DNA of 64,000 nucleotides from Flavobacterium galactosidilyticum (GTDB lineage: Bacteria > Bacteroidota > Bacteroidia > Flavobacteriales > Flavobacteriaceae): positions 1,550,001-1,614,000 of the forward strand of contig NZ_CP087135.1 of assembly GCF_020911945.1 (NCBI RefSeq), in the 5' to 3' direction. The notes under the pieces were generated by a model that saw nothing but the letters and a program-made list of their open reading frames with translations, was not told the DNA's origin and ran no database searches. Shown here in pieces: positions 18,026 to 25,841 of the stretch (positions within the stretch are counted from its first letter, which is position 1; each line of letters starts with the position of its first letter). The translations under genes and the position numbers were made by a program.

Positions 18026-18916
18026 TTGAAAAAAAATAGTATTTTAGTTGTAAATCCCATTTCAGGAGGACTTAATAAGTTAGAACTTATCGAGGCTTGC
18101 ACTGCTTTTGCTGTAGAAAAAAATATAAATTTGGTTATTTACGAAACATCAGGCGATTCAGATGATAAGGCTATCGAAGATTTGTATCTTGACTTAAAAC
18201 CGGAGCGAATTATAGTTGCAGGTGGCGATGGTACTATAAAAATGGTTGCTGAAGCTATGGAAAATCACGATGTAATTATCGGAATTTTGCCTGCTGGTTC
18301 TGCTAATGGGTTAGCTGTCGATTTGAATTTACCACAGACCATTGCTGAAAATTTAGAAATTGCTTTTCACAATGATTTCATGGAAATGGATATGATTTCC
18401 ATTAATGGAAACAAAAGCATTCATCTGAGTGATTTAGGGCTAAATGCTGAAATGATTAAGAATTACGAAAATAGTGATATACGTGGGAAGTTGGGTTATG
18501 TTTTGCAAACCGTTAATACCCTAATTGATTTAGAAGATCCTTTCGTTGCAACGATTACAGGAGATTTTCCAACGATAGAATCTGAAGCAAGAATGATTGT
18601 CATTGCTAATTCCCAGAAATACGGAACTGGAATTTCCATAAATCCAAATGGACTGATGGACGACGGAAAGTTTGAGTTGGTTATTCTAAAAAACGTGGAC
18701 TTGATGGTTCTTGGTAAAATCATAACAGGCAACATGCCTTTAGACAAGAATGATGTAGGAATTATTTCGACTGATAAAGCGGTAATAACAACAAATTTTC
18801 CAGTTTGCTTTCAAATTGACGGAGAATATTGCGGAACAGAAACAAAACTTAGTATTGAAATTCTCCCCAAACAAATGAAAGTTGCAATTCCTAAGCCTTT
18901 GAGTAAAATCACTTAA
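18026..18916 (+). CDS. diacylglycerol/lipid kinase family protein (YegS/DgkB type), TTG start
   Basis: 296 residues. Catalytic-domain motifs: NPISGG at the N-terminus, VAGGDGTIKMV, and LPAGSANGLAVDL. The only start fitting the NPxSGG position is TTG 18026; the nearby ATG at 18014 is followed at once by a stop (ATG AAA TAA). Known family reaction: ATP-dependent phosphorylation of diacylglycerol, sphingoid bases or similar lipids. Its last 8 bp overlap the convergent GNAT gene. Confidence 0.85.
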   Translation: MKKNSILVVNPISGGLNKLELIEACTAFAVEKNINLVIYETSGDSDDKAIEDLYLDLKPERIIVAGGDGTIKMVAEAMENHDVIIGILPAGSANGLAVDLNLPQTIAENLEIAFHNDFMEMDMISINGNKSIHLSDLGLNAEMIKNYENSDIRGKLGYVLQTVNTLIDLEDPFVATITGDFPTIESEARMIVIANSQKYGTGISINPNGLMDDGKFELVILKNVDLMVLGKIITGNMPLDKNDVGIISTDKAVITTNFPVCFQIDGEYCGTETKLSIEILPKQMKVAIPKPLSKIT

Positions 18917-20057
18917 AAGGATTTCGCTGCTGCCAGATGGTTTTAGGTTCTAAATACTTGAATATTATAGACATGTATGGATTTACTAACGGATTAGTAT
19001 GGGATATGAGTCCATACATTTTTATTGGTTTTGCTCCAACAGAGCTTTTGATTTCCAAAGCTGTTCGTGCAAATACAATTTCCTTGAAATCTTTTTTAAT
19101 AGAATAAGCAATCATGTCGTAAAGCATGTTCAAGTACAGCATGTTTTCACGTTGAATACTGTCATCATATCCTAGGAAATAGGTGTCCATTACTTCACCG
19201 TTCTTTATTAAAGTGTTGAAACCAATTAGTTTTTCGCCAATAAAGTAGCCATAGAAGAGAAATTTTTCTTTAAAGATTTCTTTAAAAATTCTAAAATGAT
19301 TTTTAGGAAGGAAAAAAGTATTAAAAGGGGCATTTTTTGCTACGTGAAAATACAAATCATTAATAGTATCTTCTAATCGAATAATTTCTTCGAGATTTAG
19401 TTTCCTTTTCTCTATTCCGCTCGCTTTTTTTCGGGAACGTTTGTATTGATCTCTATATTTTTTTGAAAGAGAATCAATATAATCTTGTTCTGACTTCCAA
19501 TTTTCATGGATTGAAAAAACCATATTGGGTTGCGTTGAAAACTGATAATACTTTTTGAAAGCAGGTGTTTCAAAATGTTTAATTTCCTCGCTACTAAAAT
19601 CTTTGTAGGTCGTTATGTGGATTGTAATTCCTTTCGATTTAAATATTTTTTTCAACTGATTTGTCGCGTCATATAAGGCCTGAGTGGCTTTCTTTTTATC
19701 AATTGAATTTGCAAAAGCATAAGCATTTTGACCTGTCAGCATATTGTTTCCGATGATTAAAACATGGGAAGCAAAGTTTCTAAAAACGATATTCCGAATC
19801 GCAGTTTTAACACATTTATCTCGGTCTCCGAATGATTCTAATTTGTTCAAATTTAGAAATTGAGAAACAGCAATACCAACTAATATTTCATTATCGAAAA
19901 TGCCAATATAATTACAAAGCATGTTCTCAGGAGATGATTGCTCTAAAACCTCAAGATAACTTTTAGATAAAAAAACGGTTGAAACTGCTAAATTATCCCA
20001 GTAAGGAGGAAGCTCAGCGGTAGAATTATAAATGGTAAAAGAATAAAATGAATTCAA
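18909..20057 (-). CDS. GNAT/FemAB-like acyltransferase, TTG start
   Basis: 382 residues; soluble. The C-terminal half has the Acetyltransf_6/FemAB-like pattern (YRDQYKRSRKKA, GYFIGEKLIGFNTLIKNG, MDTYFLGYDDS). The N-terminal half (DNEILVGIAVSQFL) resembles a second, degenerate GNAT lobe. The start is TTG 20057, because an in-frame TGA lies three codons upstream and the next Met is at residue 47. Substrate unknown; cell-envelope or peptidyl acylation is likely by family. Its 3' end overlaps the lipid kinase gene by 8 bp. Confidence 0.7.
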   Translation of the reverse strand: MNSFYSFTIYNSTAELPPYWDNLAVSTVFLSKSYLEVLEQSSPENMLCNYIGIFDNEILVGIAVSQFLNLNKLESFGDRDKCVKTAIRNIVFRNFASHVLIIGNNMLTGQNAYAFANSIDKKKATQALYDATNQLKKIFKSKGITIHITTYKDFSSEEIKHFETPAFKKYYQFSTQPNMVFSIHENWKSEQDYIDSLSKKYRDQYKRSRKKASGIEKRKLNLEEIIRLEDTINDLYFHVAKNAPFNTFFLPKNHFRIFKEIFKEKFLFYGYFIGEKLIGFNTLIKNGEVMDTYFLGYDDSIQRENMLYLNMLYDMIAYSIKKDFKEIVFARTALEIKSSVGAKPIKMYGLISHTNPLVNPYMSIIFKYLEPKTIWQQRNPFK

Positions 20058-20155
20058 ATTTCAGAATGATATTTTTTTTAAAATAATCAATAAAATTAAA
20101 GTGTTTTTAAAGATCTCGAAATTAACTAACTTTATGGAAATAAAATATAGAAATC

Positions 20156-20440
20156 ATGAAAAAATATTCTGAAGAAAACATCAAGTCTGAATTGAAAGAA
20201 CTTAACGAGTGGAGATTTATCGACAATAAACTTGAGAAGAAATTTAAATTTTTAGATTTTTCAGAAGCATTGGGGTTTATTGTTAGAGTAGGATTATTGG
20301 CCGAAAAAAATAATCATCATCCAGAGTTGTTCAATGTTTATAATAGAGTTATAATTCGCTTGACTACTCATGATGCTGATGGTGTTACTGATAAAGATAT
20401 TGATTTAGCTCAAGACATAGAGAAGATAGTAGGAAAATAG
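20156..20440 (+). CDS. pterin-4a-carbinolamine dehydratase (PCD/DCoH)
   Basis: 94 residues, full length for the family. Key signature: [20 protein letters not shown], with the catalytic His-His-Pro-Glu, and a late [17 protein letters not shown]. It recycles 4a-hydroxytetrahydrobiopterin formed by aromatic amino acid hydroxylases. Its partner, phenylalanine 4-monooxygenase, is at 44351-46090, not adjacent. The 279 bp that follow hold no gene I can support. Confidence 0.95.
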   Translation: MKKYSEENIKSELKELNEWRFIDNKLEKKFKFLDFSEALGFIVRVGLLAEKNNHHPELFNVYNRVIIRLTTHDADGVTDKDIDLAQDIEKIVGK

Positions 20441-20719
20441 TGTCTGAAGGATAGGTAAAACAATCAATTTGCAGAGGTAACAATTTGATTTTTGTATTTA
20501 AGATGTAGGAATTTCAATTTTATACTAGCTTGTAAACAGTAGTGATTATTTTTTTTAAAAGTGAATGTGAGGAGATCAAATAATTTATTTTCAATTAAGA
20601 AGTAATTTTAAAGTAAGTTATTTCTGTTAAATAAAATATAATTATGTTGTTTGACGATTTTATTTGCTCATAAAAGAGAATATAAGTAGTTTAGAGGTAA
20701 GAAAGTAAAACTCTAAATT

Positions 20720-21574
20720 ATGAAAAAGTTATCTACTGCATTTTTAACTATCTTATTTTCCATTTCGATGCTTGCAAATGTTTCTGAAATAGAAAAAGAT
20801 GCATTGGTGAAATTGTTTGAATCAACGAATGGTAAACAATGGAATGTTAAATGGGATTTATCCACATCCGTTGCGACATGGTATGGTGTTAAAGTTGAGG
20901 ATGATAAGGTAGTTTCTGTTCATTTGCAAAATAATAATCTAGTGGGTGAAATCCCTGCTGAAATAGTAAATTTAAAAAATCTTCGAGAATTAGATTTACA
21001 CAAAAATCAAATATCAGGCATAATCCCAACTAACATTGGTTACTTAAGGGAATTGAAAGTTTTAAACCTGTCCTTCAATAGATTGTCAGGAGTAATTCCC
21101 GCTTCTGTTTGTGAAATGACAAATTTGAAGAACTTAGAATTGTATATGAATTCACTTTCAGGTGAGTTGCCGATGCAAATAGGTGCTTTAAAACATTTAG
21201 AAACATTATCATTGTTCAATAACGAAATAGAAGGTAGGATTCCAAATTCGCTTTATGAAATTACAACAATAAAAATACTATTGTTGAATAGTAACAAACT
21301 TGTAGGTGAATTAAGTAAGGATGTAAAGAAATTGACATCACTTGAGAATTTAAGTTTGTTCGATAATAAAATGAATGGTGCTGTTCCGATGGAATTAGAG
21401 CGATTAAATAGTTTAAAAGAAATGAATATTTCTTATAATAAATTTAATGGTTTTGTCTCTAGAGATTTAGCTATTTTGGATACTTTGAATATGACAATGT
21501 TGAATGATGAAGGGTTAGCAGTGCTTTTAGATGTAAAAGCGGATAGAAATACAGCTATTGCTTCAGAAGATTAA
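20720..21574 (+). CDS. exported plant-type leucine-rich-repeat protein
   Basis: 284 residues. Signal peptide MKKLSTAFLTILFSISMLANV. An LRR-cap-like N-terminus follows (ALVKLFESTNGKQWNVKW, then VATWYGVKVEDDKVVSV). About seven or eight 24-residue repeats of the plant LxxLxLxxNxLSGxIPxx type cover roughly residues 70-260 (LNLSFNRLSGVIPAS, LELYMNSLSGELPMQ). No C-terminal T9SS sorting domain or membrane anchor is visible; it ends in a short acidic tail. Such proteins usually bind proteins or glycans; the ligand is unknown. Confidence 0.85.
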   Translation: MKKLSTAFLTILFSISMLANVSEIEKDALVKLFESTNGKQWNVKWDLSTSVATWYGVKVEDDKVVSVHLQNNNLVGEIPAEIVNLKNLRELDLHKNQISGIIPTNIGYLRELKVLNLSFNRLSGVIPASVCEMTNLKNLELYMNSLSGELPMQIGALKHLETLSLFNNEIEGRIPNSLYEITTIKILLLNSNKLVGELSKDVKKLTSLENLSLFDNKMNGAVPMELERLNSLKEMNISYNKFNGFVSRDLAILDTLNMTMLNDEGLAVLLDVKADRNTAIASED

Positions 21575-21594
21575 TTTTTTTTTCGTAATTGGTT

Positions 21595-21630
21595 AAAACC
21601 TGTTTGGCTTGTTGCTAAGCAGGTTTTTTT
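21595..21630 (+). terminator. terminator after LRR gene
   Basis: AAAACCTG / CAGGTTTTTTT arms around a 20-nt loop region containing GGCTTGTTGCT, then T run. Confidence 0.75.
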
Positions 21631-21742
21631 GTGTCTTACAATGAAATACTCTATTTTAAGAGGGAAAAACCTGTAGATCTCTGAAGCTTTTCTAGTACGG
21701 GAAGCGATGAAATGTCTAACCCATTTTTTGAGGATTATTATC

Positions 21743-22441
21743 CTATTTATACATATTCAAATCTAGATTGAGAATAGTGCCTACTCTGCTAAACTCTTCA
21801 TTAATCTTTGCATTCAAGATTATTTGCTCGTTTTTTATTGGATGATTAAAAATTAACTGGTGTGCATGAAGCATCATTCCTTTCAGATCATGATTTTCTA
21901 GCCATAATTTATTTTGTTTGTTACAACCATGTGGACGACTTCCTAAAATGGGATGAAAAATATGTTTGAAATGTTTTCGTAATTGATGCATGCGTCCAGT
22001 TTCAGGAATCGCTTCGACCAAACAATATCGTGATGTGGGCTTATTATTAAATTCTAACGCAATTTCGGTATTTTGCAAACGATGAAAGTAAGTTATTGCA
22101 TTTTGTTTTATATCATCATCATTGGTTAAATCATAATCTATCGTTAGTTCATCGGGTGACCAACCACGTAAAATTGCCAAATATTTTTTTTCGACTTCGC
22201 GTGTGGCAAAACGATCATTCATAATTTTTAGAACCTCTTTGTTTAATGCAAATAACAAGACACCTGATGTTTTGCGGTCTAACCGATGAATAGGGTAAAC
22301 ATGTTGTCCTCCTATTTGATTTCGCAGTTCTTGTATAGCATACACTTTTGCGTCCCGCGCATAAAATGATTTGTGAACCAATAATCCACTAGGTTTATTG
22401 ATTGCTATAATATATTCGTCTTGATAAAGAATTTCTAACAT
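21743..22441 (-). CDS. RluA-family RNA pseudouridine synthase (TruC-like)
   Basis: 232 residues. The catalytic motif is HRLDRKTSGVLLFAL, whose second Asp is the nucleophile, with AINKPSGLLVH before it and GRMHQLRKHFKH after it. There is no S4 domain. Size and the MLEILYQDEYIIAINKPSGL start fit the TruC/RluC-like short class that modifies tRNA (U65 for TruC). The exact target is uncertain. It is convergent with the LRR gene. Confidence 0.88.
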   Translation of the reverse strand: MLEILYQDEYIIAINKPSGLLVHKSFYARDAKVYAIQELRNQIGGQHVYPIHRLDRKTSGVLLFALNKEVLKIMNDRFATREVEKKYLAILRGWSPDELTIDYDLTNDDDIKQNAITYFHRLQNTEIALEFNNKPTSRYCLVEAIPETGRMHQLRKHFKHIFHPILGSRPHGCNKQNKLWLENHDLKGMMLHAHQLIFNHPIKNEQIILNAKINEEFSRVGTILNLDLNMYK

Positions 22442-22941
22442 TTGGCAAAAATAAAAGAGATTTTGTTTACAATCATTCGTGTGACTTATTTATTTTTATT
22501 GTTATATGGGAGTTGTGTCAGATTGCTATGTGAATATCTTTTGATTTTGTGCAGAGAATCTTTAAATGGTTAGTAAAAAAATATATTCATTGGATCATGT
22601 TTATATGTTTTTGAAAGTAAATAAATGAAAAAAGGCTTCTTACGTATCCTAAATACTTTATGATCATTCATAAAATCTTCTAGTTTTTATATTATTTTAT
22701 AGTGGTTTTTAATTCAAGTAAATTTTGACTCCAATCTCAATCTTTGTTTAAGATTAAAATAGCGTTGATGGTATTTTTGAATATCAACTTCAATTTTCGC
22801 AAAAGAGATTCAATATGTAATTTTTAGGTTGCTGGGAATTATGTAACTTATAGTTGAAATTAAATAGTTTATAATCTATTCTGCTTTGTACCTTTAATTA
22901 TCATATAAGTGAAACATTATTAATTATAAAGAAAAATAGTT
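22442..22941 (+). other. 500-bp intergenic region
   Basis: No gene supported on either strand; very AT-rich. A TACCTTTA string at 22890-22897, near the 3' end, could be a degenerate -7 box for the small membrane protein gene at 22942. Confidence 0.5.
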
Positions 22942-23109
22942 ATGGCAGAAATTAAAATAGAAAAAAAGAAGCCAATATGGCCATGGATTATTGCAATATT
23001 GGTACTAGCAGCACTTATTTATTTCATCTTTTTCAAAGACAATGGAGTGCAAGTACAAAACACAACAGTGATCGAAAATAGTACAAGTGTGGATACTACT
23101 GCAAATTAA
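22942..23109 (+). CDS. 55-residue single-span membrane protein
   Basis: ATG 22942 to TAA 23107-23109. Sequence begins MAEIKIEKKKPIWPW. A basic N-terminus is followed by one hydrophobic helix (about residues 11-31, WPWIIAILVLAALIYFIFF) and a Thr/Asn/Ser-rich polar tail of about 24 residues ending DTTAN. This is an N-in, C-out small membrane protein. It lies 96 bp before the PRC-barrel gene on the same strand, suggesting co-expression. The role is unknown; I infer envelope or stress association only from the neighbour. Confidence 0.75.
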   Translation: MAEIKIEKKKPIWPWIIAILVLAALIYFIFFKDNGVQVQNTTVIENSTSVDTTAN

Positions 23110-23205
23110 TTATTAAAGTTGCGGTAATAACTACACTCTTTTATGTGAATTCTTTAAAAAGATTTAGAAAATAAATAAATTGATACTACTAAAATAATAG
23201 AACGT

Positions 23206-23718
23206 ATGGAAAATGACAATAGAAATTTATACCGACTAGATGAACTTTCTGATTATAAAGTGTCCTCAGACTATTCGGACGTAAGAGGTTGGAAAATTGT
23301 AGATGCAGAGAACCGAACTATAGGTAAAGTCGACAATCTATGGGTAAATAAAGATATGCAACGCGTAGTTTATTTAGATGTCAATGTCGATAAAGGATTA
23401 ATAGAAGAAAGCAAAAATGAGGTTCATGAGGCTATAACAAACGAAAGTGTAAATGAGTTTATGTACAAGGATGGAGACAGCCATATTATTATACCGATTG
23501 GATCTGTGACCATAAATAAAGACACAAAAATAGTTATGGCTAATAGTATAGATTATAATACTTTTAGAAAAACAACACGATATAATCGAGAGCAAAATTT
23601 TGACAGGAATTATGAGAAAAAAGTATTTGATTCTTATTATCCGAATCATGAATCAAACGAGGTTTCTGACAGCGATAATGACGATTTTTATAACCGCAGA
23701 GAATTTGATGGGCACTAA
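23206..23718 (+). CDS. PRC-barrel domain protein
   Basis: 170 residues, soluble and acidic. The PRC-barrel core is residues 12-120: VRGWKIVDAENRTIGKVDNL, VVYLDVNVDK, and HIIIPIGSVTINKDTKIVM. The C-terminal 50 residues are polar and low-complexity (Asn, Asp, Tyr, Arg). PRC-barrels are beta domains for protein-RNA or protein-protein contacts, in RimM and in photosynthetic reaction-centre H subunits; stand-alone bacterial versions are often stress-induced. A terminator follows. Confidence 0.85.
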   Translation: MENDNRNLYRLDELSDYKVSSDYSDVRGWKIVDAENRTIGKVDNLWVNKDMQRVVYLDVNVDKGLIEESKNEVHEAITNESVNEFMYKDGDSHIIIPIGSVTINKDTKIVMANSIDYNTFRKTTRYNREQNFDRNYEKKVFDSYYPNHESNEVSDSDNDDFYNRREFDGH

Positions 23719-23764
23719 TTATTCTTCTTTTTTAGCAGTAAACCAATATGCTTTCAAATTTATT

Positions 23765-23803
23765 AAAAAAGGTCAAACATTTAAGAATGTTTGGCCTTTT
23801 TTT
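23765..23803 (+). terminator. terminator after PRC-barrel gene
   Basis: AAAAAAGGTCAAACATT / AATGTTTGGCCTTTTTTT around a short TTAAG loop, almost perfectly paired with a T run; functional in either direction. Confidence 0.9.
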
Positions 23804-23927
23804 GGTTTCATAACAAATTGCATGATGTTTAAAACAACTAAATGTCTATTAATACTGTGTGAAGATGTCCTAATTCCATAATTGCAATCATAATCATTTA
23901 TGCTTATCAAAAAGTATATACAAACAA

Positions 23928-23955
23928 AAAAAGCTCCAGATTTCTGTGAAGCTCC
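23928..23955 (-). terminator. terminator downstream of GIY-YIG/tRNA array
   Basis: On the minus strand AGCT..TCTG..CAGA..AGCT can pair, followed by a run of seven T (A run at 23926-23932 on plus). It would end transcripts coming from the tRNA-fMet array. Confidence 0.55.
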
Positions 23956-23963
23956 TCAAGTAG

Positions 23964-24020
23964 TCCGCCGCGGCGGAGACTCGAACCTGAGTCCGCCGCG
24001 GCGGATATGAGCTCTCCTAA
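23964..24020 (-). other. tRNA-like scrap carrying two 14-bp GC palindromes
   Basis: Two perfect palindromes TCCGCCGCGGCGGA lie at 23964-23977 and 23992-24005. Between them, on the minus strand, is CTCAGGTTCGAGTC, matching the T-arm of the nearby tRNA-fMet (CACAGGTTCGAGTCCTG). Before them (minus strand) is GAGCTCATA, like the anticodon-loop end GGGCTCATA. The order anticodon loop, palindrome, T-arm, palindrome suggests a tRNA relic in which palindromes replaced the variable region and acceptor. Not a functional tRNA. Confidence 0.5.
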
Positions 24021-24274
24021 CTATTATTTTTGAATAAAATTTTGATGAACTTTCTTCCACTTCCTGTTTTTAGGAATTTTTCTCTTTTCATTGCTTCGGA
24101 TTTTAAATCAAAAAATTCGACATGAATCACTTTCCAAGGTCTAAATTTTAAAGTATAACCTTTGATTCCAAGTTCATTGTGAGATTTGAAACGCTCTATT
24201 AGATTAGAGGTAAATCCAGTATAGTTTTTGTCAAATTTTTCAGAATATAAAATGTAAACTACCAATTCTTCCAT
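24017..24274 (-). CDS. small GIY-YIG nuclease domain protein
   Basis: 85 residues, one domain. The signature tyrosines and arginine are present: VVYILYSEKFDKNYTGFTSN (positions of GIY...YIG) and LIERFKSHN. The C-terminal EAMKREKFLKTGSGRKFIK is typical of the short UPF0213-like GIY-YIG proteins common in Bacteroidota; the family is single-domain and about 80-100 residues, so this copy looks complete. It lies immediately downstream of a tRNA-fMet gene and before a tRNA-like scrap, which fits a mobile or tRNA-associated nuclease. A hairpin terminator separates it from the tRNA. Confidence 0.85.
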   Translation of the reverse strand: MEELVVYILYSEKFDKNYTGFTSNLIERFKSHNELGIKGYTLKFRPWKVIHVEFFDLKSEAMKREKFLKTGSGRKFIKILFKNNS

Positions 24275-24293
24275 TATAAAAAGCTTTAAAATG

Positions 24294-24325
24294 AAAAAAC
24301 CATTAACGAAAGTTAATGGTTTTTT
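24294..24325 (-). terminator. terminator between tRNA-fMet and GIY-YIG gene
   Basis: Perfect 14-bp stem AAAAAACCATTAAC / GTTAATGGTTTTTT with a 4-nt loop, directly 3' of the tRNA on the minus strand. Confidence 0.85.
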
Positions 24326-24327
24326 AG

Positions 24328-24400
24328 TAGCGGGAACAGGACTCGAACCTGTGACCTTCGGGTTATGAGCCCGACGAGCTGCCTACTGCTCTATCCCGCG
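24328..24400 (-). tRNA. initiator tRNA-fMet (CAT), copy 1
   Basis: 73 nt without CCA, reading CGCGGGATAGAGCAG at the 5' end. Anticodon stem-loop TCGGG-CTCATAA-CCCGA has the three G-C pairs that mark initiators. C1 faces T72 (unpaired end), and A11-T24 occurs in the D stem, both initiator hallmarks. T-arm ACAGG-TTCGAGT-CCTGT. Identical to the copy at 24518-24590. Confidence 0.97.
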
Positions 24401-24432
24401 CTATGTGTTTTGCAATCTTGGTTGAACTTGTG

Positions 24433-24483
24433 TCCGCCTTGGCGGATATGAGCCCGAATAGCTGCCTACTGCTCTATCCCGCG
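24433..24483 (-). pseudogene. truncated tRNA-fMet (5' half) ending in GC palindrome
   Basis: From 24483 down to 24447, 35 of 37 bases match the 5' half of the flanking tRNA-fMet genes (mismatch AGCTAT for AGCTCG). The match stops in the anticodon loop (GGGCTCATA) and continues into TCCGCCAAGGCGGA (24446-24433). The spacer 5' of it resembles the spacers of the intact copies (ATGTG.GTTTTG.AATCT), indicating tandem duplication followed by loss. Confidence 0.85.
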
Positions 24484-24517
24484 ATGTGCGTTTTGTAATC
24501 TCAATAAGGCTACTTAG

Positions 24518-24590
24518 TAGCGGGAACAGGACTCGAACCTGTGACCTTCGGGTTATGAGCCCGACGAGCTGCCTACTGCTCTATCCCGCG
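24518..24590 (-). tRNA. initiator tRNA-fMet (CAT), copy 2
   Basis: Sequence identical to 24328-24400, with the same initiator features. It is promoter-proximal: a well-formed promoter lies immediately upstream, and the transcript probably covers the half tRNA and copy 1. Confidence 0.97.
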
Positions 24591-24602
24591 TTGTTTCGGG
24601 TG

Positions 24603-24633
24603 CAAATGTACAACTAAATTTAAGAAAGTCAAA
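24603..24633 (-). promoter_or_regulatory. promoter of tRNA-fMet array
   Basis: Minus strand: TTTGAC (24633-24628), then TACATTTG (24610-24603), TTG-N19-TAnnTTTG. The predicted start falls a few bases before the mature tRNA 5' end at 24590. Confidence 0.75.
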
Positions 24634-24680
24634 CATAAATTTAAAAAAATGTTTTATTTCATCTATTGACTTGATATAAC

Positions 24681-24688
24681 TACCTTTG
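24681..24688 (+). promoter_or_regulatory. putative era promoter -7 box
   Basis: TACCTTTG matches TAnnTTTG, 19 bp before the era ATG. The nearest TTG (24666) is too close for a -33 element. Confidence 0.5.
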
Positions 24689-24707
24689 CAAAATAAATTA
24701 TATTAAA

Positions 24708-25589
24708 ATGTCACATAAAGCAGGTTTTGTAAATATCATAGGAAATCCAAACGTTGGGAAGTCCACCTTAATGAATGCATTCGTGGGAGAAAGATTGTCT
24801 ATCATTACATCTAAAGCGCAAACAACACGTCATAGAATTCTTGGAATTGTAAACGGAGAAGATTTTCAATTAATCCTTTCGGATACTCCGGGAATCATCA
24901 AGCCAGCATACGAAATGCAAGCATCGATGATGAACTTCGTTAAGTCTGCCTTTGAAGATGCTGATATCTTGATTTACATGGTTGAAATTGGTGAGCAGGA
25001 TTTGAAAGATGAAGCTTTTTTTAATAAAATCATTCATGCTAAAATTCCTGTCCTTTTATTATTGAATAAAATTGACAATTCTAATCAAGAACAATTAGAA
25101 GAGCAAGTGGCTTTCTGGACTGCTAAAGTTCCAAATGCTGAAATTTTCCCAATATCAGCTTTGCAAAATTTTAATGTTCCTGAAGTTTTTGGAAGAATTA
25201 TAGAATTGTTGCCAGAATCTCCACCTTATTATCCAAAAGATCAACTGACTGACAAACCGGAACGGTTCTTTGTAAATGAAACCATACGTGAAAAAATATT
25301 GTTGAATTACAGTAAGGAAATTCCTTATGCGGTAGAAATCGTTACTGAAGAATTTTTCGAGACGGATGATATTATCAGAATCCGCTCGCTGATTATGGTA
25401 GAAAGAGATACTCAAAAAGGAATTATAATAGGCCACAAAGGAGCGGCGCTTAAGAAAGTAGGAATGGAAGCTCGTGTTGATTTAGAGAAATTCTTTGGTA
25501 AGCAAATACATATTGAACTATACGTGAAGGTCAACAAAAACTGGAGAAGTAATGCTAATATGTTAAAAAGGTTTGGTTACAATCAGTAA
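24708..25589 (+). CDS. era: GTPase Era
   Basis: 293 residues. G-domain motifs: GNPNVGKST (G1), SDTPGI (G3), LLNKID (G4), and ISALQ (G5). The C-terminal KH domain carries GIIIGHKGAALKKVGMEARVDLEKFFG. Era binds the 3' end of 16S rRNA and assists 30S maturation. It is transcribed away from the tRNA array and ends in a terminator. Confidence 0.97.
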   Translation: MSHKAGFVNIIGNPNVGKSTLMNAFVGERLSIITSKAQTTRHRILGIVNGEDFQLILSDTPGIIKPAYEMQASMMNFVKSAFEDADILIYMVEIGEQDLKDEAFFNKIIHAKIPVLLLLNKIDNSNQEQLEEQVAFWTAKVPNAEIFPISALQNFNVPEVFGRIIELLPESPPYYPKDQLTDKPERFFVNETIREKILLNYSKEIPYAVEIVTEEFFETDDIIRIRSLIMVERDTQKGIIIGHKGAALKKVGMEARVDLEKFFGKQIHIELYVKVNKNWRSNANMLKRFGYNQ

Positions 25590-25650
25590 TTTAGTGTTCA
25601 GTGTTCAGCTTATTAGTGTTCAGTAAAAAGTAGCTGGCTGTAAAATATAT

Positions 25651-25694
25651 AAAATCAGTATAAGAGTTTTTCTCTAATGCTGATTTTTTTTTTT
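25651..25694 (+). terminator. terminator after era
   Basis: AAAATCAG.AT.AGAG / CTCT.AT.CTGATTTT stem with a 5-nt T loop and eleven T afterwards. It abuts repeat copy 2. Just before it (25589-25627) the motif AGTGTTCAGT occurs twice, also seen near 640. Confidence 0.8.
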
Positions 25695-25834
25695 AGCCCA
25701 GATCGAAATGAAAACCCCGCAGTGAAAAAAGGTATTGTTGCTGTGGTTGCAGAGCGACCGGAGGAAGCTCCTGCAAGCGCATTGCAACAACTCCTTTATG
25801 AACGAGGAGTTGCAATGGAGTGCTGGATTAGCTC
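25695..25834 (-). repeat. dispersed variable-arm palindromic repeat, copy 2
   Basis: Inverted relative to copy 1. On the minus strand it runs from AGAGCTAATCCAGCACTCC to TTTCGATCTGGGCT. The core CAGGAGCTTCCTCCGGTCGC is in the loop. The arms (AAGGAGTTGTTGC / GCAACAATACCTT) pair with each other but not with arms of other copies. Also contains an inner hairpin CAACTCCT / AGGAGTTG. Confidence 0.65.
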
Positions 25835-25841
25835 TTTATAA

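Noticed and set aside
23600..23881. Plus-strand frame overlapping the PRC-barrel gene
   Set aside because: It runs through the terminator and has no recognisable content.
24433..24483. Third functional tRNA-fMet
   Set aside because: It lacks variable arm, T-arm and acceptor 3' strand.
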